Below, in pieces: positions 54,016 to 62,758 of a stretch of DNA of 64,000 bases. Numbering within the stretch: position 1 is the stretch's first letter; the number at the start of each line of letters is the position of its first letter. The notes below the pieces were generated by a model. That model was not told the origin of the DNA. It did not search any database and was given only the letters and a program-made list of their open reading frames with translations. Source of the DNA: DASQYE01 sp036389315 (GTDB lineage: Bacteria > Acidobacteriota > Blastocatellia > Pyrinomonadales > Pyrinomonadaceae); contig DASVQF010000040.1 in the NCBI GenBank assembly GCA_036389315.1, positions 186,001 through 250,000 on the forward strand, read 5' to 3'. The translations under genes and the position numbers were made by a program.

Positions 54016-56508
54016 TTGAAGAGCCTGTTGAAGTTTGTGGGTCTGCTGCTTTTTACCTTCTGCTTCCTACCGCTCTCTGTGCGCGGGCAGGAGCCGTCGC
54101 CGCCGCTGCCGCTTTTACCGCCCGAAAAGAGTGGGCCCACACGCATCCCGCGTTTTCATGAGAGGCCGACGATTGACGGCCTGCTGACGGAAGAGGTGTG
54201 GAAGCAGGCCGCCCGCCTGAAGGATTTTTACCAGACCAATCCGGGCGATAACACTGAGCCTTCTTACCCTACGGAAGCCCTCATCGGTTACGACTCGAAG
54301 ACGCTTTACGTGGCCTTTCGCGCATCGGACGAGCCGGAAAAGGTGCGTGCGACGATTGCCCGTCGCGACAGCTTTCTTGAGACGGATGATTCCGTGCGGA
54401 TACTGCTGGACACTTTCAACGACCAGCGCCGAGCCTACGTGCTGGCCTTCAATCCGCTCGGCGTGCAGCAGGACGGCATACGCACCGAAGGCTCGGGCGT
54501 GGACTTCAGCGTGGACATCCTGATGGAGTCCAGGGGCGTGCGGACGAAGGAAGGCTACACGGTCGAAGCGGCCATTCCGTTCAGGTCGCTGAGGTACGAG
54601 TCCGGAAGGGGAAAGCTCTGGGGCGTCCAGGTCTTTCGCATCATTCAGCGCCTCAACGGCGAGCAGGACTCCTGGATGCCCATCTCGCGCAGCAACTCAA
54701 GCCTGCTCTCTCAGGCCGGACACATCACGGGGCTGGAAGGCATCTCGACCGAGCGCACGCTTGAGCTGATCCCGAGCCTGACCGTCTCTGAGACGGGAAA
54801 GCGTGTCGGCTCCATAGCCCCTTCCGTCATCTCGACGCCGCCGGGGCTCTTTGATGCGGGGCGCTTCGTCAACGAGCCGGTCAGACTCGACCCAGGCATC
54901 AACGCGAAGCTCGGCCTGACGCCGACCATCACCTTAGACCTCGCCGTCAACCCGGACTTCGCGCAGGTCGAAGCCGATCAACTCGTAGTCACCACGAACC
55001 AGCGCTTCCCCATCTTCTTCCCCGAAAAGCGCCCCTTCTTCCTCGAAGGCATAGACGTTTTTCAAACGCCGCTCACGCCCCTTCACACGCGCGCCATCGT
55101 TGACCCTGACCTGGCCCTGAAGCTCACGGGCAAGCGCGGCCGCAACTCTTTCGGCCTGATGGTCGCTTCCGACGCGGGGCCCGGCAATTTCGCCGGAGAC
55201 GAACGATTGAATCCGGCCAACCACCACTTTCTTGATCGCAACGCGAAGGTCGCGGTCGCGCGTTTGAAGCGCGATGTCGGCGCGGCTTCCAGCCTGGGCC
55301 TGCTCGCCACCACTTATAGCTTCAAGCCGGGCGACGAGCCGCCGACACAGTTTGATCTGGACACAGGCGACCCCTGCCGCGCCGAAAAGTCTCTGGCCCG
55401 CACAAACAGCCTCGCGGGCTTTGACGGCCACTTTCGTCTGAACCAGAGCACGACCTACGATTTTCAAATCCTCGGCACAACGTCGCGCCGCTGCTTCTTT
55501 GACCCTGTAGCGGGCCGGAACGTTTTTCGCACGGGGCGCGGCCTGGCCTACTCTTCGACCTACGACGTGACGCATCGCAACTGGGGCTGGTTGTTGACGG
55601 CCGAAGGGCGCACGCGCGATTACCGCGCCGAGGTGGGTTTCACGACGCGGCCCAACAATAACTACGACGCCTTTGGCTTTCGCTATTCGATCGACCCGAA
55701 GCCGAAGGCGCGGCTCCTCTACTGGAAGCTCACGACCTACAGCCACGTCGAATATGATTTCGACGCCCGTCTACAGCTCTGGGACGCGGACGTTACTCTG
55801 TACTGGTATTTCCGGCGCAGCACAAACTTCTGGGTCGCTTACAGGCGCGGGGGCGAGCGCCTCTTTGAAGAAGAGTTCGGGCCCGTGCGGACTGCTGCGC
55901 GCGCGGGCGCATTCTTCGGCGAGAGCGAGCGCACTGCGCGCAAGCAGCACTTCATCGCAAACTTCTCATCGCAGCCGAGCGAAAAGTACGGCCTCAACCT
56001 GAAGGCAGCCTACCGCATGGGCACATTCGATCTTGATTTCGGTGGCGGGCCGAAGTTTCCGCGCGTGAGCCCGGCCGCGCTCGCCGACGCGGATGCCGCG
56101 CTAGACCCTGGGCCCGGCAATCTCCTGGACGTGACGGGCAGCGCCTTTTACCAGCCGACCGAGGCCCTGCGCCTGCAACTCAACTTCATCAAGAACCGCC
56201 TGGTGCGCGACGATACGCGTCGCGTAGCCTTCGACGACAATATCTACTCGCTGCGCGCGACCTATCGCTTCACGCGGTTCGTAGACGCGCGTGCGCGCAT
56301 TGATTACACGACGCTGCAAGCGCGGGCCCGCGCGCAACTGCTCTTCGCCTGGACGCCCGGGCCCGGCACGGCTCTCTACATAGGCTACAACGACGACCTC
56401 AACCGCAACGGCTTCAGCCCCCTCAGCGGCCAGCTCGAACCGGGCCTGCGCCGCAACGGCCGCACCTTCTTCCTGAAGATGTCATACCTCCTGCGCCGCA
56501 GCTTTTGA
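54016..56508 (+). CDS. DUF5916-type outer-membrane protein with CBM9-like N-domain
   Basis: 830 residues from a TTG start. The signal peptide ends near residue 25 (Val-Arg-Gly-Gln). Residues about 45-230 form a carbohydrate-binding family 9-like domain (PTIDGLLTEEVWKQA, LYVAFRASD, DDSVRILLDTFNDQRRAYVLAFNPLG). Residues about 235-830 follow with FPIFFPEKRPFFLEGIDVF and a long series of alternating strands ending in Phe, as in outer-membrane barrels (DUF5916). Likely it is exported and sits in the outer membrane, perhaps with a sugar-binding role. The sensor BlaR1-like gene lies upstream on the same strand, but no shared promoter is seen. Confidence 0.87.
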   Translation: MKSLLKFVGLLLFTFCFLPLSVRGQEPSPPLPLLPPEKSGPTRIPRFHERPTIDGLLTEEVWKQAARLKDFYQTNPGDNTEPSYPTEALIGYDSKTLYVAFRASDEPEKVRATIARRDSFLETDDSVRILLDTFNDQRRAYVLAFNPLGVQQDGIRTEGSGVDFSVDILMESRGVRTKEGYTVEAAIPFRSLRYESGRGKLWGVQVFRIIQRLNGEQDSWMPISRSNSSLLSQAGHITGLEGISTERTLELIPSLTVSETGKRVGSIAPSVISTPPGLFDAGRFVNEPVRLDPGINAKLGLTPTITLDLAVNPDFAQVEADQLVVTTNQRFPIFFPEKRPFFLEGIDVFQTPLTPLHTRAIVDPDLALKLTGKRGRNSFGLMVASDAGPGNFAGDERLNPANHHFLDRNAKVAVARLKRDVGAASSLGLLATTYSFKPGDEPPTQFDLDTGDPCRAEKSLARTNSLAGFDGHFRLNQSTTYDFQILGTTSRRCFFDPVAGRNVFRTGRGLAYSSTYDVTHRNWGWLLTAEGRTRDYRAEVGFTTRPNNNYDAFGFRYSIDPKPKARLLYWKLTTYSHVEYDFDARLQLWDADVTLYWYFRRSTNFWVAYRRGGERLFEEEFGPVRTAARAGAFFGESERTARKQHFIANFSSQPSEKYGLNLKAAYRMGTFDLDFGGGPKFPRVSPAALADADAALDPGPGNLLDVTGSAFYQPTEALRLQLNFIKNRLVRDDTRRVAFDDNIYSLRATYRFTRFVDARARIDYTTLQARARAQLLFAWTPGPGTALYIGYNDDLNRNGFSPLSGQLEPGLRRNGRTFFLKMSYLLRRSF

Positions 56509-56531
56509 GGAAAGATGCCAGATAAAAAAGT

Positions 56532-56576
56532 ATGAGGAGAATGGCAAGCCGAACGGGGCCTTACCACTCTCCTCAT
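56532..56576. terminator. Hairpin between convergent genes
   Basis: Arms 56532-56544 and 56564-56576 pair over 13 bases with one mismatch, between the stops of the DUF5916-type gene and the cysteine-rich peptide gene. Confidence 0.55.
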
Positions 56577-56635
56577 GCCTGACGCGCGAGTCGGAATTCC
56601 TCGCCCTGGTAACGGTAAGGGAGCAGAATTCCCGT

Positions 56636-56842
56636 CTACTTACAGCTCGAAATGCAGCCCTGGTAAGATGCATTGCAACTGGGCGGGTTGTTACCCCCAT
56701 TGATGCAGGCGTTGTAGGCGCGCTTGCACTTGCCCTGACATGATTGTCCCACGGTGTTTGCAGCCGTGACTAAAGAGGCGGACAAAGTGGCTGCCAGGGA
56801 GATTGCCATAGCGGTCACGAAGTAAGCTAGCTTTCTTCTCAT
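56636..56842 (-). CDS. Small secreted six-cysteine peptide
   Basis: 68 residues from the ATG at 56842 (gaggaa upstream). A signal peptide with a long Ala/Ser/Leu-rich core (residues about 1-28, ending Val-Thr-Ala-Ala) is followed by a mature part of about 38 residues with six cysteines. Their spacing is C-X3-C-X6-C-X9-C-X6-C-X3-C, a mirror-symmetric 3-6-9-6-3 pattern. It suggests two antiparallel helices stapled by disulfides, with an Asn/Gly/Pro-rich turn. No family is recognised. A function as toxin, signal or envelope peptide cannot be told. The gene stands alone. Confidence 0.7.
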   Translation of the reverse strand: MRRKLAYFVTAMAISLAATLSASLVTAANTVGQSCQGKCKRAYNACINGGNNPPSCNASYQGCISSCK

Positions 56843-57038
56843 CGTGTGGATTCCTCTCAAAAGCGTTTGAACCGTTCAGGAAGAATAGGCCGCACTACTA
56901 TTGCAATTCCTGAAGGGGCAAGATGGTAGAACTATAAGCTTACTATACGCCGAGCGGCGGTTTGATTCCAGAAAGTCCAGCTCTATTGCAAGCTCATACA
57001 TGGACTGAGCTCATCAAAGAGACTCTTTCGTCAAAGTC

Positions 57039-58523
57039 CTAGCCGATATATTTATTCTTCACTCGTATGTCGCGCCCTTTGAAGGGCCCCGTCTCGAAGG
57101 CGTGTATCTCTATCTCGACGCAGCGGCGGTCGAACATGCGGGTGACTTCGCGAAAGTCCTGGTTGAGGCGGCAGAGGCCGTCGAAGAATATGTCGCGCAG
57201 CTCTTCCATCGGAGGAAGGCTCGCCTGTAAACCCTTGACCGTCTCCAGGCTGATCTTGAGCCGCCGGTTGATCTGCTCGTCTTCGTAGGAAGAGAGCTGG
57301 AAAGAGTTGACCTGGCGGACTAGCTGCGGGTGCTGGTTGATGATCTCTTCCACGTCCGACGGGTAGACTTTAGCGCCGTAGAAGGGGACGGTCAGGTCGC
57401 TGCGACCGTAGACGAAAAGGATGGGAAAGCTGCTTCGCCTCTCAGAAAGGTCTGAGATTTGGATGTTGCTTGCGGCGAGACGCTCGGCCAGCTCTCGACA
57501 GGTAAGCGTTCCGCCCGCGTCGCGCAGGTTATAGCGTATCTTCGGCGCGGCTCCGGTCTGGCGGCCGATGGTAAAGACCAGCTCACCTTCGGGCGTCGTC
57601 TCTATCACGTAGTCGAGCGCGTTGTACTGGAAGATCATCGGAGGCTGTGCGCGCCCGAAGAGACGTTCGGACAAGGCCCTGTCTCTCATGCACAGGCGGC
57701 GCAGCCTTATGGTCAGCTCTGTCTCCACGCCGATGTTGATTTCCAGGTCGGACGCGCCGTAAGAGGAAATGACGCTCTGGAAATTTTCGAGCAGGTAAGT
57801 GCGCAGGCTCTCCGAGATGCCTTCGCCGCCGACGATCAAGTCCATGCGATAGCGTTTGAGGTCGAGGCGCGTGTTGTCTACGAAAGATTTGATGAAGGGC
57901 GGGTAGCCGAAGAGCAGGTAACGATAGCGCGGCCCGAAAATCTCCAGCGTGTTCTCAAGCTTCTGCTGGTCTGGCCCGATGGATTTCAGAATCCCCACGT
58001 CAACCAGAGACATGGAGACGTTCATCCCCGTGGCCCAGGGGCCGAGCGCGAAGCAGTTCAGGAGCAGCAGTCCGCTCTGGCGATAGATGAGCTGGTAGTT
58101 GAGCTGAAGAATGCGTTTCACGTCCTCGCGCTCTTCGGCGCTGCGCACCCAGTTGTTCGGCACGCCCGACGAGCCGGAAGATTCGTCGATGACGACGCCC
58201 GCGGCCGGTATCTCGCCGCCGTAGCAACGCTCTTCTATCCCGTAACGCTTGACGTAATTCTCTTTCGTCATCACGGGCAGGCGTGACAACTGCCAGCGGC
58301 CGTTTTCCCTGTAGCCTTCGCTTGCGAGAAAGTCTCTGTACGCGGGACACATCTCGCTGGCTTTCAGGTAGACGGCCTGTGCGCGCAGCATACCGATTCT
58401 TGCCAGGGTGGTTTGCAGCCGCCCGGCGCTCAGGATCATGTAGGCTCGGCTGTCGAGGCTGATGATCTTGCGCACAAGCCAGAGGAACCAGAGCGTCGTA
58501 TGAATAAGGATGCTGTTAATCAA
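57039..58523 (-). CDS. PaaK/CapK-like adenylate-forming enzyme
   Basis: 494 residues. An N-terminal hydrophobic stretch precedes the catalytic body. Motifs: DESSGSSGVPNNWVRS (ATP-binding loop of the phenylacetate-CoA ligase type), FGYPPF, SSYGASDLEINIG and FVYGRSDLTVPFYGAKVYPSDVEEII (C-terminal hinge). PaaK-like enzymes activate carboxylic acids as adenylates and may pass them to CoA or a carrier. The substrate is unknown. It overlaps the upstream nitroreductase-like gene by eight bases, so the two likely act in one pathway, perhaps building a small metabolite. No carrier or transferase gene is adjacent. Confidence 0.85.
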   Translation of the reverse strand: MINSILIHTTLWFLWLVRKIISLDSRAYMILSAGRLQTTLARIGMLRAQAVYLKASEMCPAYRDFLASEGYRENGRWQLSRLPVMTKENYVKRYGIEERCYGGEIPAAGVVIDESSGSSGVPNNWVRSAEEREDVKRILQLNYQLIYRQSGLLLLNCFALGPWATGMNVSMSLVDVGILKSIGPDQQKLENTLEIFGPRYRYLLFGYPPFIKSFVDNTRLDLKRYRMDLIVGGEGISESLRTYLLENFQSVISSYGASDLEINIGVETELTIRLRRLCMRDRALSERLFGRAQPPMIFQYNALDYVIETTPEGELVFTIGRQTGAAPKIRYNLRDAGGTLTCRELAERLAASNIQISDLSERRSSFPILFVYGRSDLTVPFYGAKVYPSDVEEIINQHPQLVRQVNSFQLSSYEDEQINRRLKISLETVKGLQASLPPMEELRDIFFDGLCRLNQDFREVTRMFDRRCVEIEIHAFETGPFKGRDIRVKNKYIG

Positions 58524-59526
58524 CTAGTATCTCCTCAAGCGCGCGCCTGTAGCTCCGGGGCGGCTCCGGCGAATATCCGATCTTAAAGATCAACCAGATG
58601 TCGGCTATGCCCGTCTCTTTGAGACACCACTCGGCGGCGCGCTTGTTCGTCACGAGGTTGCCGTACGGGTGTATGTAGAGGCCCAGGCGAGCCGTCTCCA
58701 ACCAGAAGCGCATCAGGAAGCGGCCCGAGGTGATCGCGCCTTCGGGCCGCCAAAACTCTCCGGCGAGAATGCCTATGGTCGGCACAGTCCCGAGCTGAGA
58801 GCGGTAGACTTTCGCAAGCAGCGGGCGCGTCAAAGTGAATTGGAGCAGGCCGGGGAAGCGTGCGGCCATCCAGAAGGTCGTGCGCGAGCTGTTCATGCAG
58901 CGGTAATCGAGGCCGTCTCTGGTACGACGTGCGGCGCGGGCAGTGAAGCGGAACCACTCGACTATCTCGTCATGGTAGTCGCGCGTATTCAAGTCCTCGA
59001 AGAGAGCTTCCGTGTTGCGCTTCAGGATGCGCTCGATACGCGCGGGCTCCGTCACCTGCTCGTATCTCTGTCCCCACTCCGAGCTTAAACGCGCGAGCGC
59101 CCGAGCAGAGCTTTCAGGAACCTTTTCCGGCAGTAGCGACAATCGAGACGTGCGCCGCTTTTCCAGCAGCGTCTCGTCCCAACGCTGAGGGCTCTGCGGT
59201 TCTGTGACCAGCCGCAGGCGCGCGAACGGGAGCAGCTCTTGCCCTTCAGGTTGAAGAATGGCGGGCGCGTACCAGCCCGGCTCATGGCACAGCTCGTATT
59301 CGAGCCTGAGCCCACGGTTGCCCGCCAGCAGAGCGAGGGCCTCTATGAACATGCCCATCGTCGAGATGATGAAGCTTCCCGTCAGGTCTTCTTTGGGAAG
59401 CGTGCGCCGCACGTCTATGAAGAGCAGCGCCTCGCTTTCATTAAGGAGCCGGACGCGCCAGGGTTGGACGTTATGCGGTGACGGGGTCAGAATCGCGCTC
59501 TGTAATAGTCTTCGCCAGGTTTCCAT
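58516..59526 (-). CDS. Acg-type nitroreductase-like protein
   Basis: 336 residues. It opens with AILTPSPHNVQPWRVRL, the FMN-binding SxHNxQPW motif of the Acg/nitroreductase family. It has the C-terminal half typical of Acg proteins: LARLSSEWGQRY, RTTFWMAARFPG, GILAGEF and FLMRFWLETARLGLYIHPYGN. Most Acg proteins lack robust nitroreductase activity and may store FMN or modify redox metabolites. It is the first gene of a two-gene unit with the PaaK-like gene. It is similar in size to the family norm and has no signal peptide. Confidence 0.83.
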   Translation of the reverse strand: METWRRLLQSAILTPSPHNVQPWRVRLLNESEALLFIDVRRTLPKEDLTGSFIISTMGMFIEALALLAGNRGLRLEYELCHEPGWYAPAILQPEGQELLPFARLRLVTEPQSPQRWDETLLEKRRTSRLSLLPEKVPESSARALARLSSEWGQRYEQVTEPARIERILKRNTEALFEDLNTRDYHDEIVEWFRFTARAARRTRDGLDYRCMNSSRTTFWMAARFPGLLQFTLTRPLLAKVYRSQLGTVPTIGILAGEFWRPEGAITSGRFLMRFWLETARLGLYIHPYGNLVTNKRAAEWCLKETGIADIWLIFKIGYSPEPPRSYRRALEEILVD

Positions 59527-59628
59527 TTACGCACACGCCCTCAAGAGGCACATCCCACCGGATAGCATAATAACTCCGCCCCCGTTTGCACACCCTTTTT
59601 TGTGACACTCCGCGCGACTGCCACACGA

Positions 59629-59661
59629 AAAGTCTCCGACTCTTGCGGAGCCGGAGACTTT
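59629..59661 (-). terminator. Intrinsic terminator downstream of the orphan gene
   Basis: AAAGTCTCCG (59629-59638) and CGGAGACTTT (59652-59661) form a ten-base stem. Read on the minus strand it ends in a T-run, fitting termination of the gene at 59706-60392. Confidence 0.7.
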
Positions 59662-59705
59662 CACTTCTCTTACATCTCCTCTGACACGTTCTCCTATCCG
59701 GCCCT

Positions 59706-60392
59706 TCATTGTGCAGGCGCGGGAGACGTGTTTGCGGGCGGGGCCGGGGGCCGGCGTCGTGCGGGGCGCTGCGTATGGCTCGCGCTGAGCCAGGCGGCCA
59801 GGGCCCCCGCATCGTTCGCATACTTATTACGCATAATCGCGTCCAGCTCGCGCACGATGTTGACGCCGCGCTCGATCAAAGGGTCTATGGAGGCCGTGGC
59901 GGCCACCTGAGCTTCCTGTGTCTGTATCTGTCGATTAATGGCCTGCTCGAACTCTTCTATGTCGCTCGCGAGGTCTTCCAGAAAATCATCCGGCAGGCCG
60001 CGCCGTATGAACTCGGCCTTGAGCGGCAGGGCATCTGCGGCGAAAGCGCGAGCCAGCGCCAGCAAGGCTTGATCGCTGATGCTGCGCGGCGCGCGAAACT
60101 TATCTTCCAGACCGGGCTGCGAAATAGCTATAGCACGCGCCGTGCGGCTGATCGCCTCAAGGTCGCGCCGCAACTCATCGCGCGCGGCCGCCTTGCTATC
60201 ACTGCTCTCAAGGGCCGCGCTCCGCTCCGAAGCCTGCTTCGCCGTCGCGGCTTCTATCCGGGCAATCACTTCGTTAAGCCCGGCGAACAGCTCGCCCGCC
60301 AGCGTCGTCGCAGAAAATTCCGTCGCGCGGGTTGCGCCGTACTCACGCACCCGTAGAAACATCTCGTATCGCCATGTCACTGTATCTTTCAT
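59706..60392 (-). CDS. Conserved-looking protein of unknown function
   Basis: 228 residues; a near-perfect aaggaaggag precedes the ATG. It is mostly alpha-helical and charged: FLRVREYGATRATEF, GLNEVIARIEAATAKQASE, RDELRRDLEAISRTARAIA and RRGLPDDFLEDLASDIEEFEQAINRQIQTQEAQ. The C-terminus is Pro/Ala/Arg-rich (about 35 residues). There is no signal peptide or membrane segment, and no family is recognised. It starts 21 bases from a long open frame on the plus strand that carries the 21-bp repeat array. It is followed by a clear terminator, so it looks transcribed on its own. Confidence 0.7.
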   Translation of the reverse strand: MKDTVTWRYEMFLRVREYGATRATEFSATTLAGELFAGLNEVIARIEAATAKQASERSAALESSDSKAAARDELRRDLEAISRTARAIAISQPGLEDKFRAPRSISDQALLALARAFAADALPLKAEFIRRGLPDDFLEDLASDIEEFEQAINRQIQTQEAQVAATASIDPLIERGVNIVRELDAIMRNKYANDAGALAAWLSASHTQRPARRRPPAPPANTSPAPAQ

Positions 60393-60568
60393 GAGGTCTC
60401 CTTCCTTAGTGGGTGGCAGGAATGTTTGAGCGTCAGGGCGGCGAGGACGCCTCTGCGCCAGGATTGGCAGCGCCGGGAGAACAACAGAGGAACCGCCCGG
60501 CGGCCCGGATTATACTCCGCAAACGCGCGCCCGAGGAACCTTTTTCTCCGCCGCCCCGCCTTTTGCGC

Positions 60569-60883
60569 CCGCCCGAGCCCCCGCACGCCCTGCCCGAGCC
60601 CTCCCGTACTCCTTCCGAACAGTTTTTCACCCTGTCTGAGCCATCTCTGCGCCTGTCTGAGCCTCCGCACACTCTGTCTGAACCATCTCTGCCGCTGTCT
60701 GAAGCCTCTGTGCACCTGTCTGAAGCGCCTTTCACGCTGTCTGAAGCAGGTCTGCGCCTGTCTGAACCATCTGTGCGCCTGTCTGAAGCGCCTGTGCACT
60801 TGTCTGAAGCACCGTTGCGGCTGTCTGGAGAGGGTTTGCGCCTGTATGAAGAGGCTCTGCGGCTGTCTAAGCTATTGTTTTTC
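60569..60883. repeat. 21-bp tandem repeat array B
   Basis: Fifteen units of 21 bases, from 60569 to 60883; the best-conserved ones start at 60632 and run to 60862. The conserved half is CTGTCTGAA; the second half (NCNNCTNTGCGC) varies. Period 21 keeps several frames open. On the plus strand an open frame (60413-60907, GTG or ATG at 60422) reads heptapeptides LSEAPVR; on the minus strand the array reads AHRWFRQ. Whether any frame is translated is unclear. It ends 14 bases before a terminator palindrome. The rest of the roughly 925-base gap (60393-61317) holds the terminator and an operator-like dyad. Confidence 0.88.
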
Positions 60884-60896
60884 TTGCGTTTGCAGG

Positions 60897-60922
60897 AAAA
60901 CCCGTGAAATTTCACGGGTTTT
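60897..60922. terminator. Perfect palindromic terminator after array B
   Basis: AAAACCCGTGAAA (60897-60909) is followed directly by its reverse complement TTTCACGGGTTTT (60910-60922). It has flanking A and T runs, so it may work in both directions. It sits at the end of the open frame through array B. Confidence 0.8.
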
Positions 60923-61255
60923 TGCGAGATTGAGCGCCCTGCGCCTGAAAATCTGGTAAGAGCAAGGCCGCCGTGACTCCCAAGCACGACGGCCCTGCTC
61001 CGCACAGCCCGCACGGTCTGGCCTCAGATGCGGGCGTGCAGCAGAGAGCGCGTCTCACCCTCCCTTGCGCGCTCCCCTGTGAATCTGTCTACCGTTTTTA
61101 TGAGGCCATAAGATATGATTGGCCCGCTCTGCTCATTTGAAAATCAGCAACGGCTAATGCGACGGCTCAAACCTCAACCTCAAGACGAGTGAATGAGCAT
61201 CGCCGTTCGAGATGAAAGGTTCATACTCACGGCGGCAATCGGACGCAAAGCCATT

Positions 61256-61275
61256 CTAATCCTATTTTGGATTAG
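61256..61275 (+). promoter_or_regulatory. Operator-like dyad upstream of the XRE gene
   Basis: CTAATCC (61256-61262) and GGATTAG (61269-61275) form a perfect 7-bp inverted repeat around TATTTT, about 40 bases upstream of the XRE start. It is a likely binding site of this or another regulator (inference). Confidence 0.55.
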
Positions 61276-61317
61276 TAGCAAGATAATTCCGGCACTTTCC
61301 TTAGGAGGCAGCTTCTA

Positions 61318-61599
61318 ATGGGAAGGGCCGCGCGTCTGAGGTCTGAGCGTCTTGCCGAAAAGCTGCGGCAAATCCGCACGGCGTTAGGTCTCTCACAGAA
61401 TGAGCTAATCCGCCGCTTAGGGCTTGAAGAGGTAATCTACCAAAGCAACGTTTCCGGCTATGAATCCGGCGAGCGCGAGCCACCCTTACCAATACTTCTA
61501 AAGTACGCACAGGCCGCAGGCGTTTGTCTCGATGTACTTGTTGACGATGACCTTGACCTACCCGCCAGATTGCCGAGCAAGCCGAAACACAAACACTAA
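61318..61599 (+). CDS. XRE-family HTH regulator
   Basis: 93 residues; ttaggaggcag precedes the ATG. Helix-turn-helix: LAEKLRQIRTALGLSQNELIRRLG and VSGYESGEREPPLPILLKYAQAAGVCLDVLV, the lambda-repressor-like pattern (Gln in helix 2, YESGxREPP). A short Pro/Lys/His tail follows. It is convergent with hsdS. Such regulators often control the neighbouring restriction-modification genes, like C-proteins, although C-proteins more often go with type II systems. Confidence 0.9.
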   Translation: MGRAARLRSERLAEKLRQIRTALGLSQNELIRRLGLEEVIYQSNVSGYESGEREPPLPILLKYAQAAGVCLDVLVDDDLDLPARLPSKPKHKH

Positions 61600-61609
61600 A
61601 GGCGTGCAA

Positions 61610-62758
61610 TTACAACTCGCCCTTAAAAGCCCTATCCAGAATCGCAGGCATGAGCGCGTCGAGTTCGGTGGCTGTTTCCGCCTGTAAGTGCTTCAACGAA
61701 CAAAAATTTGATTGGAGAGTATCTAGATACTTGATGATACGACGTTGCTCTGGTAGAGATGGGAGTGTTATCTCAATATTTTTAATCATTTTCCCACTCC
61801 AATTAGGTTGTGCTCCTCCATAGTTTTGTTCACGCATTTCATAGTACAAGCTACGGAGCCAATATTGTGTGTACCGCGGTTCTAAAATTCTGGGTGTTGG
61901 CAAAATGGCGCAGCATGCTTGATTAGTTGTAGCCTCAATCATGAGACGGCCAGTGCGACCGCGTGTTTGGCCTTGTCCATATAAAGCTATGAGCACTGTA
62001 TTGGGCGGAAAAACTTTGGCACTGCTATTTTCAAGTCCCTCTTGTGTGACGCGCTCATCAGCCTCATAAATGTCTCCATCAAGCAATTCACCTGTTTTGA
62101 TCCAAGGTATATCCCCATTCCAGTAGGCAGATATTTCTCTTGAAGGAGTGCCGCCGGAGGTAACTTGAGTTAGCTCCCCAAGCGTTTGTCTTCGGTGCTT
62201 AGATTGGAGCAAACTTTTACGTGTCTCCCTTAATATAGCTGCAAGCAATAATTCAGCTTCCTCTATTGCCTGAGTTCGTAAGCCGCGCGCCTCATCAATC
62301 TTCGCCGCCAGTTCCTCAATCCGCGCCACAATCCGGCGCTGCTCGGAAAGGGGAGGTAAGGAAACCCTAACCCCAGCAATATCGCGCTCTTTTAGAGAAA
62401 CATTAGCCGTACCAAGCATTAGAGGAACAAAATATTCATCCTTCTTTGCCATGAGTAAGTGATATAGATACTTAGCATCACATAAAGATGAATCTTTAGG
62501 TAGTAATGCAACCAATAAGTTTGCTAAAGCGAACTTACCTTCTTGATAATGAACTCTGTGTAATGCAGCATTTCCATGTCCGGTTGATGAGATCAAGGGC
62601 ACGCAGACAGCAGGGCCTTCTAGTTGAAAAGTGCTCGCGCTCCGCCTTTGCTCGGCAGTAACAACCAGCGGATATTCACCCGGCTCTGTTTTAAGCGTCG
62701 GGTATGTCCCTTTAACTATTGAGCATAGCTCACCAATCAAATAATTTCTTTGAGTCAT
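61610..62758 (-). CDS. hsdS: Type I restriction-modification specificity subunit HsdS
   Basis: 382 residues. Two target-recognition domains are separated by a conserved helical spacer: the first ends ...PPLSEQRRIVARIEELAAKIDEARGLR, the second begins with GELTQVTSGGTPSREISAYWNGDIPWIKTGEL and ends PSLPEQRRIIKYLDTLQ. This tandem TRD-spacer layout is the HsdS fold, which sets the bipartite DNA target. It overlaps hsdM by four bases (ATGA). Codon use and base composition are more AT-rich than upstream genes, which suggests transfer. Confidence 0.93.
   Translation of the reverse strand: MTQRNYLIGELCSIVKGTYPTLKTEPGEYPLVVTAEQRRSASTFQLEGPAVCVPLISSTGHGNAALHRVHYQEGKFALANLLVALLPKDSSLCDAKYLYHLLMAKKDEYFVPLMLGTANVSLKERDIAGVRVSLPPLSEQRRIVARIEELAAKIDEARGLRTQAIEEAELLLAAILRETRKSLLQSKHRRQTLGELTQVTSGGTPSREISAYWNGDIPWIKTGELLDGDIYEADERVTQEGLENSSAKVFPPNTVLIALYGQGQTRGRTGRLMIEATTNQACCAILPTPRILEPRYTQYWLRSLYYEMREQNYGGAQPNWSGKMIKNIEITLPSLPEQRRIIKYLDTLQSNFCSLKHLQAETATELDALMPAILDRAFKGEL

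Noticed and set aside
60569..60883. Possible CRISPR array
   Set aside because: Same reason: contiguous 21-bp units, no spacers, no cas genes.
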